Of a stretch of 52,320 bases of DNA, positions 17,700 to 26,681 are shown piece after piece. Positions within the stretch are counted from its first letter, which is position 1. Each line of letters opens with the position of its first letter. The DNA comes from Deltaproteobacteria bacterium (GTDB lineage Bacteria > Desulfobacterota > Binatia > UBA9968 > JAJDTQ01). A program made the translations under genes and the position numbers. The notes under the pieces were generated by a model. It was not told the DNA's origin. It saw only the letters and a list, made by a program, of their open reading frames with translations, and did no database searches. The DNA is taken from positions 1 to 52,320 of the forward strand of contig JAPOPM010000211.1 of NCBI GenBank assembly GCA_026712905.1. Reading direction: 5' to 3'.

Positions 17700-19038
17700 T
17701 CATCAGCTCCGACCAGCGCCGGTAGAACGCCCGGGCGCCTTCCTCGGAAAAGGACGCCTTGACGGTCACCGCGTCCGGCAGGTTCTCCACGGGCTGCGCG
17801 AACCCCAGCCCCATGCCGTAGTTGTAGGGGTAGCGGCGCGCGATCGTGCCCCGGCTGGCCTCGGTGGCGTAGACCCAGTTGTCCATGTCGTCGGACTCCA
17901 CCATGCCCGCGGGGCCGGAAAAGCGCATGTAGTAGCGGCGCAGCAGGTCCTTGACCTCCCAGGGGGCGTCCCGGTCCACGAGGTACCAGCGCCACGCCTC
18001 GGTCCGCCCCGCGCCCAGCGGATGCCACACCACCATGGTGCGCGGGAACCAGGGATGGAACGAGGTGTTGGGAAAGATGCTGCCGTTGCCGGGGGTGACG
18101 GTGACCTTGCCCTTCTGCCGCTCGCGCCGCCTGGCCTCCACCGCCTCGAAGTACTCCGCCACCGCCGGGTCGTTGGGGAACTCGGGGAACCACGCCTCGG
18201 CGCCCACCTCCGGCGGCCCCGTGATGGTGGCATGCCCCAGGGCGGGAAACGCCATCAGCCCGCTGGTGAACCGCCTGGCCTGGTTGCGGTGCGCCGAGCC
18301 GTGTCGCTCCTGGCCCTCGCCCCCCGGCCCGACCCCGGCGATCTCCGCCGACTTGTGCGTGGTGGGGCTGTGATAGGTGTCCCAGGCGAAGTTCTCGGCG
18401 GCGAACTTCCAGTTGCACGGCATGCGCCACTTGACCACCCCGCCGAGCACCTCCGAGCCGCCCTCGCCGCCGTCCCGCGCGTCCAGAAGCGCGTCCAGGT
18501 ACAGGCGCATTCCTCCCAGGTACTCTTCGAAGGACGGCGCGGACGCGTCCCAGGCGGCCCAGACGGTCCCCTTGTACAGCTCTATCCGCGCCGCGTGGAT
18601 CAGCCCCCACTCGGACTTGTCGAGCTGTTCGCCGTAGCCCGCGCGGTACTGCGGCACGCCATAGAGGTCCCCGGGCGTCTTCACCAGGCCGCCGTCGGTG
18701 GAGTAGCTCCAACCGTGGTACGGGCAGGTGAACACCGAGGTGTTGCCCTGGTCGTAACGGCACACCTTCATGCCCCTGTGCCGGCAGGTGTTGAGCAGCA
18801 CGTGGATCCGGCTCTGCGGATCGCGCGTCAGGATGACCGACTCGTCCCCCATGCGGGAAAGAAAGAAGTCGCCGGCCTCGGGGATCTGGCTCTCGTGCCC
18901 CACGAAGAGCCACGCGCGCGCGAAGATCCGCTCCAGCTCGGAGCGATAGATGCCCTCGTCAACGAAGATCTCCCGGCTGACGATGCCCCGGTCGAGATCG
19001 ACCCATGTGCCATTGTGTGGCGTCATTCTTCTATTCAT
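17686..19038 (-). CDS. Aromatic-ring-hydroxylating dioxygenase, alpha subunit (Rieske)
   Basis: A 450-residue catalytic subunit. The Rieske [2Fe-2S] ligands are Cys85-x-His87 (TCRHRGMKV) and Cys105-x2-His108 (TCPYHGWSY). The mononuclear iron site is in NFAWDTYHSPTTHKSA, giving the bridging Asp and H-x4-H pair; the third carboxylate should lie near the C-terminus (ESDDMDNW region). It would dihydroxylate an aromatic ring using electrons from a reductase, which is not encoded nearby. ATG at 19038 is used. Proximity to the Pht5-like gene hints at an aromatic carboxylate substrate; this is inference. Confidence 0.93.
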   Translation of the reverse strand: MNRRMTPHNGTWVDLDRGIVSREIFVDEGIYRSELERIFARAWLFVGHESQIPEAGDFFLSRMGDESVILTRDPQSRIHVLLNTCRHRGMKVCRYDQGNTSVFTCPYHGWSYSTDGGLVKTPGDLYGVPQYRAGYGEQLDKSEWGLIHAARIELYKGTVWAAWDASAPSFEEYLGGMRLYLDALLDARDGGEGGSEVLGGVVKWRMPCNWKFAAENFAWDTYHSPTTHKSAEIAGVGPGGEGQERHGSAHRNQARRFTSGLMAFPALGHATITGPPEVGAEAWFPEFPNDPAVAEYFEAVEARRRERQKGKVTVTPGNGSIFPNTSFHPWFPRTMVVWHPLGAGRTEAWRWYLVDRDAPWEVKDLLRRYYMRFSGPAGMVESDDMDNWVYATEASRGTIARRYPYNYGMGLGFAQPVENLPDAVTVKASFSEEGARAFYRRWSELMNDRP

Positions 19039-19074
19039 CCTCGGCCCATGGCGCAGCGCAAGCGCTTGGGCGGA

Positions 19075-19461
19075 TCAGCCGCCCATCTCGGCAACGCGGC
19101 GCGCCATCCACTCGACATAGGCGGTACGGGTCATACCGCGCCTTCGCGCCTCACTGTCGATGAACGCGGCGACTCCCTCGTCGAGGGTCATATGCCTGCG
19201 AACGCTCCGTCCCGAGAGTCGGATCAGTGGGATGGACACCAAGGTCTGCCCGCCTTCCGGTTCCACCCGCTCCGGATCGCTCGGCGTAATGAGCGCCCCG
19301 TCATCCTTCTCCGTTTCGATCGCGTAGTCGCGGAGCGCTTCTTCGGCATTGAGCATCGCCTCGTCTATGGACTTCCCCATGGCGACAATGCCTGGGAGGT
19401 CGGGGAACGTAACGCCATAGGCCCCTTTTCTCCCGTCGATCAATGCAGGGTATCGCGACAT
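19075..19461 (-). CDS. HicB-like antitoxin with ribbon-helix-helix domain, no HicA
   Basis: A 128-residue protein. Residues 1-70 form the partially degraded RNase H-like fold of HicB (YPALIDGRKGAYGVTFPDLPGIVAMG...AEEALRDYAIE). Residues 85-128 look like a ribbon-helix-helix DNA-binding domain (VRRHMTLDEGVAAFIDSEARRRGMT). HicB normally neutralises the HicA mRNA interferase and represses the operon. GGAGAG lies 8 nt before ATG 19461. Only 82 bp separate it from the MFS gene upstream and 36 bp from the dioxygenase downstream, too little for hicA on either side, so it is a solitary antitoxin-like regulator. Confidence 0.82.
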   Translation of the reverse strand: MSRYPALIDGRKGAYGVTFPDLPGIVAMGKSIDEAMLNAEEALRDYAIETEKDDGALITPSDPERVEPEGGQTLVSIPLIRLSGRSVRRHMTLDEGVAAFIDSEARRRGMTRTAYVEWMARRVAEMGG

Positions 19462-19543
19462 GACTCAGACTCTCCGTTTTGCACCTTTTTTCACCGATCG
19501 CAATGATTCTCGTCGCCTCCTCCTCTTGAGAAACGTTGTCCGT

Positions 19544-20767
19544 TCAGGCGCGCACCTTCCTCAGGCCCGGCAGGAACAGGATCACCACGGCGGCCAGCGC
19601 GAGTACGAGGGCGCCCATGCCCAGGACGGTGTAAGGGGCGCCGATGAAGTGGGCGCTGACGCCGGCGAGCAGGGCTCCGGCGGGGGTGATGCCGCGGTCG
19701 AGCATGTAGATGCTCATGACCCGGCCGCGCAGTTGGTCCGGCACGGTCATGTGCAGCACCATGTTGGAGACGGACATGAACAGCACCTGGAATCCGCCCA
19801 CGACGACCAAGGTCGCCAGCGCCAGCGTCAGCGTACGGACCAGGGCGAACAGGGCGAGGAAGACCCCCTGGAGCACCAGCGCCGCAAGCATCAGCAGCCC
19901 GGGCCGGTTCACCCGGCTGGCGTAGTGGGCGACGCTCAGCATGGCCAGCATGGCGCCCAGGCCCGGCGCGGCCATCATGAGGCCAAGGCCGTCCGCGCCC
20001 ACCTGCAGCACGTCCTTCTGGAAGATGGGCAAGAGCGCCTGGTAGGGCATGGCGAAGAGGCGCGGGATCATGGCCGTGGCCATGACCGCGAACACCACCG
20101 GGTCGGACCACACGTAGCGGATGCCCTCGCGCAGGTTGCTCAGAACCGAAGAAGCCGCCGCCTCGCTGATCCGCTCGGGCACATGCATCCGGTAGATCAT
20201 CCACAGCACGAAGAGGTACGTGGCGCTCTGGATGTAGAAGTTGCCCGCCAGCCCGAACGCGACGATGAGCACGCCACCCACGCTGGGGCCGATGACCTTG
20301 GTGAGGTTGAAGGCCGCGGAGTTGAGCGCCACGGCGTTCATCAGCTCCGCCCGCGGCACCACGTCGGGGATGAGCGCCTGCCGCACCGGCTCGCTGAAGG
20401 ACCACACCACGCCGGTCACCAGCGTGAAGGCGAACAGGTGCCACACCTGCAACAGGCCCAGGCTCACCACCACGCCCATGCTCAGCGCGGTGAGCAGCAC
20501 ACACCACTGGGTGCTCATCATGAGCCGGCGCCGGTCCGTGCGGTCCGCTGCCACGCCGGCCAGCGGACTGAAGAACAGGAACGGCACGAAACGCAGGCCG
20601 TTGATCGCCCCCAGCAATATGGATGACCCCGTCATCTCGTACGTGGCCCAGCCCAGGGTCACTTGCTGAATCCACAACCCGCCGCTCAGGAAACAGGTGC
20701 CGGCCCACAGGTAGCGGAAATCCCGGTTGCGCAGCGACGAGAAGGTGCTTCGAGATCCGGTATTCAC
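19544..20767 (-). CDS. MFS exporter, EntS/TMP-type
   Basis: About 407 residues with some 12 hydrophobic segments. The opening FSSLRNRDFRYLWAGTCFLSGG and the loop GVAADRTDRRRLM mark the EntS/DHA3 branch of the major facilitator superfamily, usually drug or siderophore exporters. The C-terminal half contains VPDQLRGRVMSIYML, the equivalent conserved loop. The start is GTG at 20767, overlapping the modC stop as GTGA. It therefore appears to be the last gene of a modABC-MFS transcription unit, although molybdate uptake and this exporter have no obvious shared role. Confidence 0.87.
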   Translation of the reverse strand: MNTGSRSTFSSLRNRDFRYLWAGTCFLSGGLWIQQVTLGWATYEMTGSSILLGAINGLRFVPFLFFSPLAGVAADRTDRRRLMMSTQWCVLLTALSMGVVVSLGLLQVWHLFAFTLVTGVVWSFSEPVRQALIPDVVPRAELMNAVALNSAAFNLTKVIGPSVGGVLIVAFGLAGNFYIQSATYLFVLWMIYRMHVPERISEAAASSVLSNLREGIRYVWSDPVVFAVMATAMIPRLFAMPYQALLPIFQKDVLQVGADGLGLMMAAPGLGAMLAMLSVAHYASRVNRPGLLMLAALVLQGVFLALFALVRTLTLALATLVVVGGFQVLFMSVSNMVLHMTVPDQLRGRVMSIYMLDRGITPAGALLAGVSAHFIGAPYTVLGMGALVLALAAVVILFLPGLRKVRA

Positions 20768-21891
20768 ACGAGTGTCCGATCCGGGCCGGCCATGGCCGCC
20801 ACCAGGCTGAGTTGCCGGCGGTCGAGGTTGGCGCTCTTGATGAGGGCGTAGACCTCCTGGCCCGGCGCCAGCGCCAACTCGCGCACCGCCCCCCGCGTCA
20901 CCAGCGCGGTGAGCGTCGTGTCGCCGATGCGCACCCTGAGCTCGGTCACGGGGCCGGCGTCGGCACGGTCCCCACCGATCTCCACCAGGGTCCCCCTGAG
21001 CACGTTGCGCAGGCTCAGCCCGCGCGGCCGCTCCGTGGCCACGCCGACGTCGCGCGCGCGGATCCACACGCGCACGGCCACCCCTTCGGGGATCTCCGCC
21101 AGCGGCACGCGCAACTCGCCGCCGCGGAATTCGAGATGCGTGATGCCGGCCTCGGCGTCGTGGCGCGCGACCCGGGTGGTCAACATGGTGCCGGTCTCGG
21201 TTTCGTCCTCCGGCGACCACAGCTCCAGCCGGTTCAGGATCTCGTCCACTTCGCCCGCGGCCGCAACCCGCCCCGCGGACACGAGGACCAGGTTGCGCGC
21301 CAGGCGCGACACCTCGTCCAGCGAGTGGCTCACGTAGAGAATCGGAATGCCCATTTCGTCGAGCCGCTCGACGTAGGGAAGGATCTCCCGCTTCATGAGG
21401 ACGTCGAGAGACGCCAGCGGCTCGTCCATCAACAGCACCCGTGGGTTGCTCAGGAGCGCCCGGCCCACGGCCACGCGCTGCTTCTCGCCGCCGGAGAGGG
21501 ACCACGGCCGGCGCGGCAGCAGCGCGCTCAGGTCCAGCAGCGCGACCACCTGTTCGATGGTCAGGTAGCGCTCGGCGGCGGGGGCGAAGCGCAGGCCGTA
21601 CAACAAGTTCCGCCGTACCGTCAGGTGGGGGAACAGGCGGCCCTCCTGGAACACGTAGCCGATGCGCCGCTTCCAGGGCGGCAGGTCGATGCCGCCGGCG
21701 CTGTCGAACAGCACGTGGCCGTCCACCTCGATCCGCCCGCGATCGGGCTTCAGGAGCCCGCTCACCATGTTCACGATAGAGGTCTTGCCCGCGCCGGAAC
21801 GGCCGAACAAGGCGGTGACGCCACGGTCGCTGCGGAACCGGGCCTCGATGCGGAAGTCCCCGAGGCGGCGCTCCACGTCCACTTCAAGCAT
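20764..21891 (-). CDS. modC: Molybdate ABC transporter ATP-binding protein
   Basis: A 375-residue ATPase of the molybdate importer. It has Walker A GRSGAGKTS, Q-loop YVFQEGRLFPHLTV, ABC signature LSGGEKQRV, Walker B VLLMDEPLASLD and the H-loop VSHSLDEV. The C-terminal about 120 residues form a TOBE/MOP domain that senses the oxyanion (GDTTLTALVTRGAVRELALAPG). ATG at 21891 overlaps the modB stop by 8 nt; an upstream frame start at 21924 lies inside modB and is not needed. Confidence 0.94.
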   Translation of the reverse strand: MLEVDVERRLGDFRIEARFRSDRGVTALFGRSGAGKTSIVNMVSGLLKPDRGRIEVDGHVLFDSAGGIDLPPWKRRIGYVFQEGRLFPHLTVRRNLLYGLRFAPAAERYLTIEQVVALLDLSALLPRRPWSLSGGEKQRVAVGRALLSNPRVLLMDEPLASLDVLMKREILPYVERLDEMGIPILYVSHSLDEVSRLARNLVLVSAGRVAAAGEVDEILNRLELWSPEDETETGTMLTTRVARHDAEAGITHLEFRGGELRVPLAEIPEGVAVRVWIRARDVGVATERPRGLSLRNVLRGTLVEIGGDRADAGPVTELRVRIGDTTLTALVTRGAVRELALAPGQEVYALIKSANLDRRQLSLVAAMAGPDRTLV

Positions 21892-22591
21892 TTGCCGTGT
21901 ACCCCCGCGTCTTCCGGGCAACATAACGGCCGAGCATCTCCGAGGCCACCAGCGCGACGATGGTGACCGCCACGATGACTAGGGTGAGACGCAGGGCACC
22001 GGTCTCGCCGCCGGGCACCTGCAGCGCGGAATGGACCGCCAGCGACAACGTCTGCGTCTCTCCGGGGATGTTGGAGACGAACGTGATGGTGGCGCCGAAC
22101 TCCCCCAGGCTCCGCGTGAAGCCCAGGATCGCGCCCGCCACCATGCCCGGCAGGCTCAACGGCAGCGTCACCGTGAGCCAGGTCCAGACACGGTTCGCTC
22201 CCAAGGTCCTTGCGGCGGACTCCAGGCGCTGGTCGACGGCTTCCAGGGAGAGCCGGATGGGCCGCACCATCAAGGGAAAGGCCACCACCGCCGCCGCCAC
22301 CACGGCCCCGGTCCAGCGGAAGGCGAAGACCAGTCCGAAGGTCTCTTCCAGCCACGCCCCCACCAGGCCGCGGCGCCCCAGCAGCAGCAGCAAGAGGTAC
22401 CCGGTGACCACCGGCGGCAGCACCAGCGGCATGTGCAACAGGCCGTTGAGAATCTCCTTGCCCCAGAAGCGGTAGCGCGCCAGCACGTGCGCGGCCAGCA
22501 CCGCCAGGGGCAGGGTGACCACCGTGCTCCAGGCGGCGATGCGCACGCTCAGGCGCAGGGCCTCGATCTCGGCCGGGCTCAGGGACCACAT
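21884..22591 (-). CDS. modB: Molybdate ABC transporter permease
   Basis: A 235-residue inner-membrane permease with five or six hydrophobic segments. It carries the EAA-type coupling loop SAARTLGANRVWTWLTVTLP, and FTRSLGEFGATI, which is characteristic of ModB/CysT permeases. It forms the channel for molybdate with ModC. It lies between modA (46 bp upstream) and modC (8-nt overlap). Confidence 0.95.
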   Translation of the reverse strand: MWSLSPAEIEALRLSVRIAAWSTVVTLPLAVLAAHVLARYRFWGKEILNGLLHMPLVLPPVVTGYLLLLLLGRRGLVGAWLEETFGLVFAFRWTGAVVAAAVVAFPLMVRPIRLSLEAVDQRLESAARTLGANRVWTWLTVTLPLSLPGMVAGAILGFTRSLGEFGATITFVSNIPGETQTLSLAVHSALQVPGGETGALRLTLVIVAVTIVALVASEMLGRYVARKTRGYTANA

Positions 22592-22637
22592 GGGGACGGC
22601 ACCGTGGGAAGGGTCAAGGGATCGGTGGAACGCGCCA

Positions 22638-23414
22638 CTACGGCTCCCGCCCCGTGAAGCCGTGGGCCTCGAACACCGACCGGGCCTTGGGCGACCAGAG
22701 AAAGCTCAGGAACCGCTCGGCCTGCGGGTGGTCGCTGGCGGCGGGCACGGCCACCGAATAGTGGATGGGCGGGTGGGAGTGCACCGGAAAGGTGCCCACC
22801 ACCGCCACCTTCGGGTCCGCAAGGGCATCGGTGACGTAGACGATGCCGTAGGGCGCCTCGCCGCGCGCCACCAGGGCCAACGCCCGGCGCACGTCCGCGG
22901 TGCCGGCCACCCGGCCCGCCACCGCCTTCCACACCCCGTAGGTCTGGAGCGCGGCCTTGGCGTACACTCCCGCGGGGACGTAGCTCGGATCACCCATGGC
23001 GAGCCGCCCTCCCTCCAGGAGGCGGACCAGCGGAAACCCGGAATGAATGGTCACGGGCGCGGCGCTCCCCGCCGGCGCCACCAACACCAGCCGGTTGCCG
23101 AGCAGGTCGCCGCGGGTGCCCGGCCGCAGCCAGCGCCGGCGCTCCAGCCGGTCCATCCACTTGGGACTCGCCGACACGTAGACGTCCGCGGCGGCGCCCT
23201 GCTCGATCTGCCGGGCCAGGGTGGAACTGGCGGCGAAGGAGAGCGCGACCCGTGCGCCGCCCGCGCGCTCGAAGCCTTGCGCGACGGCGTCCACCGCGCC
23301 CTGAAGGCTGGCGGCGGCGAAAACCAGCAGGCGCTCCGACGCCGCGGCCGGGGCGGCGCAGACCGTCGCCAGGAGGAGGACTCCCGCGAGCACACGGACC
23401 CCCCGAACCGTCAT
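22638..23414 (-). CDS. modA: Molybdate ABC transporter substrate-binding protein
   Basis: A 258-residue periplasmic binding protein. A signal peptide (VRVLAGVLLLATVCAAPAAA) precedes the ModA core: LLVFAAASLQGAVDAV, LSFAASSTLARQIEQGAAADVYVSAS, and the late GEAPYGIVYVTDA. ATG at 23414 lies inside a palindromic repeat (23409-23438). An upstream in-frame ATG at 23447 would prepend NNPWIPASAG, the translation of that repeat, ahead of the signal peptide, so the inner start is preferred. First gene of modABC, divergent from the amidase. Confidence 0.92.
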   Translation of the reverse strand: MTVRGVRVLAGVLLLATVCAAPAAASERLLVFAAASLQGAVDAVAQGFERAGGARVALSFAASSTLARQIEQGAAADVYVSASPKWMDRLERRRWLRPGTRGDLLGNRLVLVAPAGSAAPVTIHSGFPLVRLLEGGRLAMGDPSYVPAGVYAKAALQTYGVWKAVAGRVAGTADVRRALALVARGEAPYGIVYVTDALADPKVAVVGTFPVHSHPPIHYSVAVPAASDHPQAERFLSFLWSPKARSVFEAHGFTGREP

Positions 23415-23438
23415 TCCCGCGGAAGCGGGAATCCATGG
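23409..23438. repeat. Dispersed palindromic repeat, copy 1
   Basis: Core ATTCCCGCGGAAGCGGGAAT, an inverted repeat whose translation gives WIPASAGMT. Related copies lie at 33331-33361 and 49318-49352. This one contains the preferred ATG of modA (23412-23414, complement). Confidence 0.85.
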
Positions 23439-23472
23439 GTTGTTCATCGTTTTGTCTTGGCATTTTGTTGTC

Positions 23473-23478
23473 TATAAT
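23473..23478 (+). promoter_or_regulatory. Candidate -10 element upstream of amidase
   Basis: Perfect TATAAT, 80 bp before the amidase ATG, in a local AT-rich patch between divergent genes. No matching -35 box at 17 nt was found, so this is tentative. Confidence 0.3.
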
Positions 23479-23557
23479 GCCAAGTATTCACGCGCCCGTG
23501 ACGGCCCGTGGACAGGCCGCCGCGACGACGCGGCGCGCGCAACCCCGAAAGGAGCCC

Positions 23558-24916
23558 ATGGCTGGACGGAAAGTTCCCTACGACCCCGCGACCGCGAAGC
23601 TCTTGTGCTACGCGTCCGCGGTCCCTTCCTTTCTCGACGGCGGCGACACCCCGCGGGCGTATCTCGAGCGCTGCCTGGAGACCATCGACGCGCTGGAGCC
23701 GGAAGTCAAAGCCTTCGTGCGGATGAACGTGGACGGCGCCCGCAAGGCGGCCGACGCCGCCGGCGCGCGCTACAAGGACGGACGGCCGCTCTCGGTAGTG
23801 GACGGCATGCCCCTGGCCATCAAGGACGTCCACGAAACCGAGGACATGCCCATGGAAGTGGGCAGCCCGGTGCTCAAGGACTTCCACACCGGCTGGGACG
23901 GCGCCGCGGTCCACGCCCTGCGCAAGGGCGGCGCGCTCATCCTGGGCAAGACGGTAACCACCGAGTTCGCCTTTGCCGCCCCCGGACCCACCCGCAACCC
24001 GTGGGACGTGTCGCGCACGCCCGGGGGCTCCTCCAGCGGCAGCGCCGCCGCGGTGGGCGCGGGCATGGTGCCGGCGGCCACCGGCACCCAGGTGCGCGGC
24101 TCGGTGCTGCGGCCGGCGGCCTACTGCGGCACCTACGCCATCAAGGCCTCCTACGGCGCCATCAACACCCTGGGGGGATTCCCGTCGGCCCCAAGCCTGG
24201 CCCATCTGGGGATTCTCGCGGGCACCCTGGAGGACATGTGGGGCACGGCCTGGTACATCTCCCACGGCGCCGGCGGCGACCCGGGCCATCCGAGTCTCAA
24301 CGGCGAGCCCACGCTGCCGCCCGCGCGCAAGCCCGGGCGGGTTGTCCGGCTGGAAAGCGCCGGATGGGACGTCACCGCGGACGACACCCGGGCGGTCTTC
24401 GAAGGTTACGTGGAGACGTTGCGGTCCAGGGGCGTGGCGGTGGCGGGCCGGGCCGAGGACCCCGACGTGGAGGCGCTGGAGCGGAAGCTCCGGGAACTGC
24501 CCGAGGTGATCCTGCTCATGCTCACCTATGAAGGGCGCTACCCGCTGGCGCTCTACGCCGACCGCTGCCCCGAGCTCTTGAGCGAGCGCGTACGGGAGCG
24601 GGTGGAGGCGGGCCGGAGCCTCACACCCGCGGACTATGCGCGGGCGCTGGACTGGTGCCATGCCTTCCGCCGGCAATGGGAAGCCATGGCGCGCGGCACC
24701 GACGCGTTCATCACGCTGAACTCGGTGGACGCCGCGCCCGTGGGCATGCCGGTGGGCAACTCCATCTACGGCGAGCTCTCGTCGGTGGTGGGCGTTCCCA
24801 CCCTGAACCTGCCGCTGCTGGCGCTCGACGAAATGCCGCTGGGCGTTCAATTGCTCGGTTACTTTCGCAAGGATTCGGAGCTCGTGGGCATCGGACGCTG
24901 GCTGGCGGAGAGCTGA
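23558..24916 (+). CDS. Amidase-signature family hydrolase
   Basis: A 452-residue enzyme of the amidase signature family, which hydrolyses amides with a Ser-cisSer-Lys triad. The lysine is in MPLAIKDVHETED, the Gly/Ser-rich loop is TPGGSSSGSAAAVGAGM, and the nucleophile region is GTQVRGSVLRPAAYCG. The last differs from the usual GTDxGGSIRxPA: the Asp and first Gly are replaced, but the serine remains. ATG at 23558 has AAAGGAG three nt upstream; longer frames upstream overlap modA. Substrate unknown. Confidence 0.88.
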   Translation: MAGRKVPYDPATAKLLCYASAVPSFLDGGDTPRAYLERCLETIDALEPEVKAFVRMNVDGARKAADAAGARYKDGRPLSVVDGMPLAIKDVHETEDMPMEVGSPVLKDFHTGWDGAAVHALRKGGALILGKTVTTEFAFAAPGPTRNPWDVSRTPGGSSSGSAAAVGAGMVPAATGTQVRGSVLRPAAYCGTYAIKASYGAINTLGGFPSAPSLAHLGILAGTLEDMWGTAWYISHGAGGDPGHPSLNGEPTLPPARKPGRVVRLESAGWDVTADDTRAVFEGYVETLRSRGVAVAGRAEDPDVEALERKLRELPEVILLMLTYEGRYPLALYADRCPELLSERVRERVEAGRSLTPADYARALDWCHAFRRQWEAMARGTDAFITLNSVDAAPVGMPVGNSIYGELSSVVGVPTLNLPLLALDEMPLGVQLLGYFRKDSELVGIGRWLAES

Positions 24917-24974
24917 CCCGGGCCGACCCTGTCGTGGTCCCCAAAAGAGGTCCTGAAGCACTTACGGTCTTGTC

Positions 24975-26675
24975 GTGAAAGTCCTCGTCAGCCTGCTCGT
25001 CTCCTTCATGGAGCATCCGGAAACCCGGCGCAACCTCGGGGTGCTGCTCAAGTTCGTCGGCATCCTCGTGGGCATCATCACCGTCTATTCCGTCCTCTTC
25101 CACGTCATCATGGTCGGCGTGGAAGGCAAGGACCACTCCTGGGTCACGGGGTTCTACTGGGCCCTGACGGTCATGAGCACGCTGGGGTTCGGCGACATCG
25201 TCTTCGACAGCGACCTGGGAAGGATCTTCAGCATCCTCGTCCTCCTGTCGGGCATCATCCTGTTGCTCATCCTGCTGCCCTTCACCCTGATCCGTTCGTT
25301 CTACGGGCCGTGGCTGGAATCCCAGATACGCGGCCGCGCGCCCCGCCAAGTGCCGGATGACCTCGCGGACCACGTCATCATCTGCGGTTACGACGCGCTG
25401 GCGACGGGCCTGATCGAGCGGCTGGCCCTTTACGACATCCCCTACCGCGTCATCGAGCCGGACCCCGCGGAGGCCGCCCGCAAGCACCGCGAGGGGCTCT
25501 CGGTCATCGCCGGCGACGTGGACAGCCGGCAGACCTACGTCAACATGCGGGCGTCACGCGCGCGTCTCATCCTCGCCAACCTCGGCGACGCGGTGAACAC
25601 CAACATCACCATCACGGCGCGCGACATGGCCCCAAACGTCCCCATCATCGCCACCGCCGAGACCGAGGACGCCATCGACGTGCTGGAACTGAGCGGCTGC
25701 ACCCATGTGCTGCCGCTGCACCAGCAACTCGCGGAACGGCTCGCCAACCGCGTCAACGCCGGCCATGCCGAGGTGCACGTCATCGGCGGCATCCGCGACC
25801 TGCGAATCGCCGAGTTCGCCGTGCACAACACGCCGTTCGCCGGCCGCACCATTCGCGAGACGCAAATCCGCGAAGCCACCGGCCTGGAGGTCGTCAGCGT
25901 GTGGGATCGCGGCAAGCTCCTGCCCGCCCGGCCCGACACGTACCTCTCCCATTCCAGCCTGCTGATGGTGGCGGGCACCGAGCAGCAGATCCTGGAACTC
26001 AACCTGCTGCTGGTGATCTACGACATCAACTACAACCCGGTGCTCGTCATCGGCGGCGGCAAGGTGGGGCGGGCCACGGCCCGGGCGCTGCGGCGCAAGG
26101 AAGTGGACGTGCATCTCATCGAGCGCAACGAGGCCCTGCGGGCGCGCATCGGCGAGATTCCCAGCCGGCTCTTCCTCGGCGAGGCCGCGGACCGGGACCT
26201 GATCATGGAGGCGGGTCTCAGCAACACCCCCGCGGTGGTGCTGTCCGGCAGCGACGACGCCATGAACATCTACCTGGCGGTCTACTGCCGCCGGCTCAAC
26301 CCCGAGGTCCTCATCCTGAGCCGCATCACCCACTCGCGGAACCTCGAAGCCATCTACCGCGCCGGCGCCGACTTCGCCCTCAGCTACACCTCCCAGGGTG
26401 TCGAGGACATCTTCGCTCAACTCCACGGCCAGGAACTGCTGGTCATCGGCGAAGGCGTGGAGCTGTTCGTGGTGCCCGCGCCGTCCTCCCTCGTGGGCCG
26501 CGACCTCGGCGGCTGCGCCGTCTCCGAGCGCACCGGCCTCACCGTCGTCGGCATCCAGCAGAACGGTCTCGTCGTCACCAACCCGCCGCCCTCCACGTCC
26601 CTGCACAAGGGGAGCGAGCTGATCATGCTCGGCAGCACCGAGCAGCGGCAGGCCTTTGCGGACAGTTTCGGGTGA
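24975..26675 (+). CDS. Potassium channel with two RCK (TrkA-N/TrkA-C) modules
   Basis: A 566-residue membrane protein. There are two TM helices (about 24-48 and 84-108) around a pore loop with selectivity filter TLGFGD at residues 69-74, a Phe variant of TVGYGD. The first cytoplasmic RCK unit runs from about 125 (HVIICGYDALATGLIERL) to 340, and the second from about 352 (VLVIGGGKVGRATARAL) to 566; each ends in a TrkA-C-like region. This MthK-like plan with both RCKs on one chain resembles GsuK-type channels. The start is GTG 24975. It ends 6 bp before the converging kinase gene. Confidence 0.9.
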   Translation: MKVLVSLLVSFMEHPETRRNLGVLLKFVGILVGIITVYSVLFHVIMVGVEGKDHSWVTGFYWALTVMSTLGFGDIVFDSDLGRIFSILVLLSGIILLLILLPFTLIRSFYGPWLESQIRGRAPRQVPDDLADHVIICGYDALATGLIERLALYDIPYRVIEPDPAEAARKHREGLSVIAGDVDSRQTYVNMRASRARLILANLGDAVNTNITITARDMAPNVPIIATAETEDAIDVLELSGCTHVLPLHQQLAERLANRVNAGHAEVHVIGGIRDLRIAEFAVHNTPFAGRTIRETQIREATGLEVVSVWDRGKLLPARPDTYLSHSSLLMVAGTEQQILELNLLLVIYDINYNPVLVIGGGKVGRATARALRRKEVDVHLIERNEALRARIGEIPSRLFLGEAADRDLIMEAGLSNTPAVVLSGSDDAMNIYLAVYCRRLNPEVLILSRITHSRNLEAIYRAGADFALSYTSQGVEDIFAQLHGQELLVIGEGVELFVVPAPSSLVGRDLGGCAVSERTGLTVVGIQQNGLVVTNPPPSTSLHKGSELIMLGSTEQRQAFADSFG

Positions 26676-26681
26676 GGGGCG

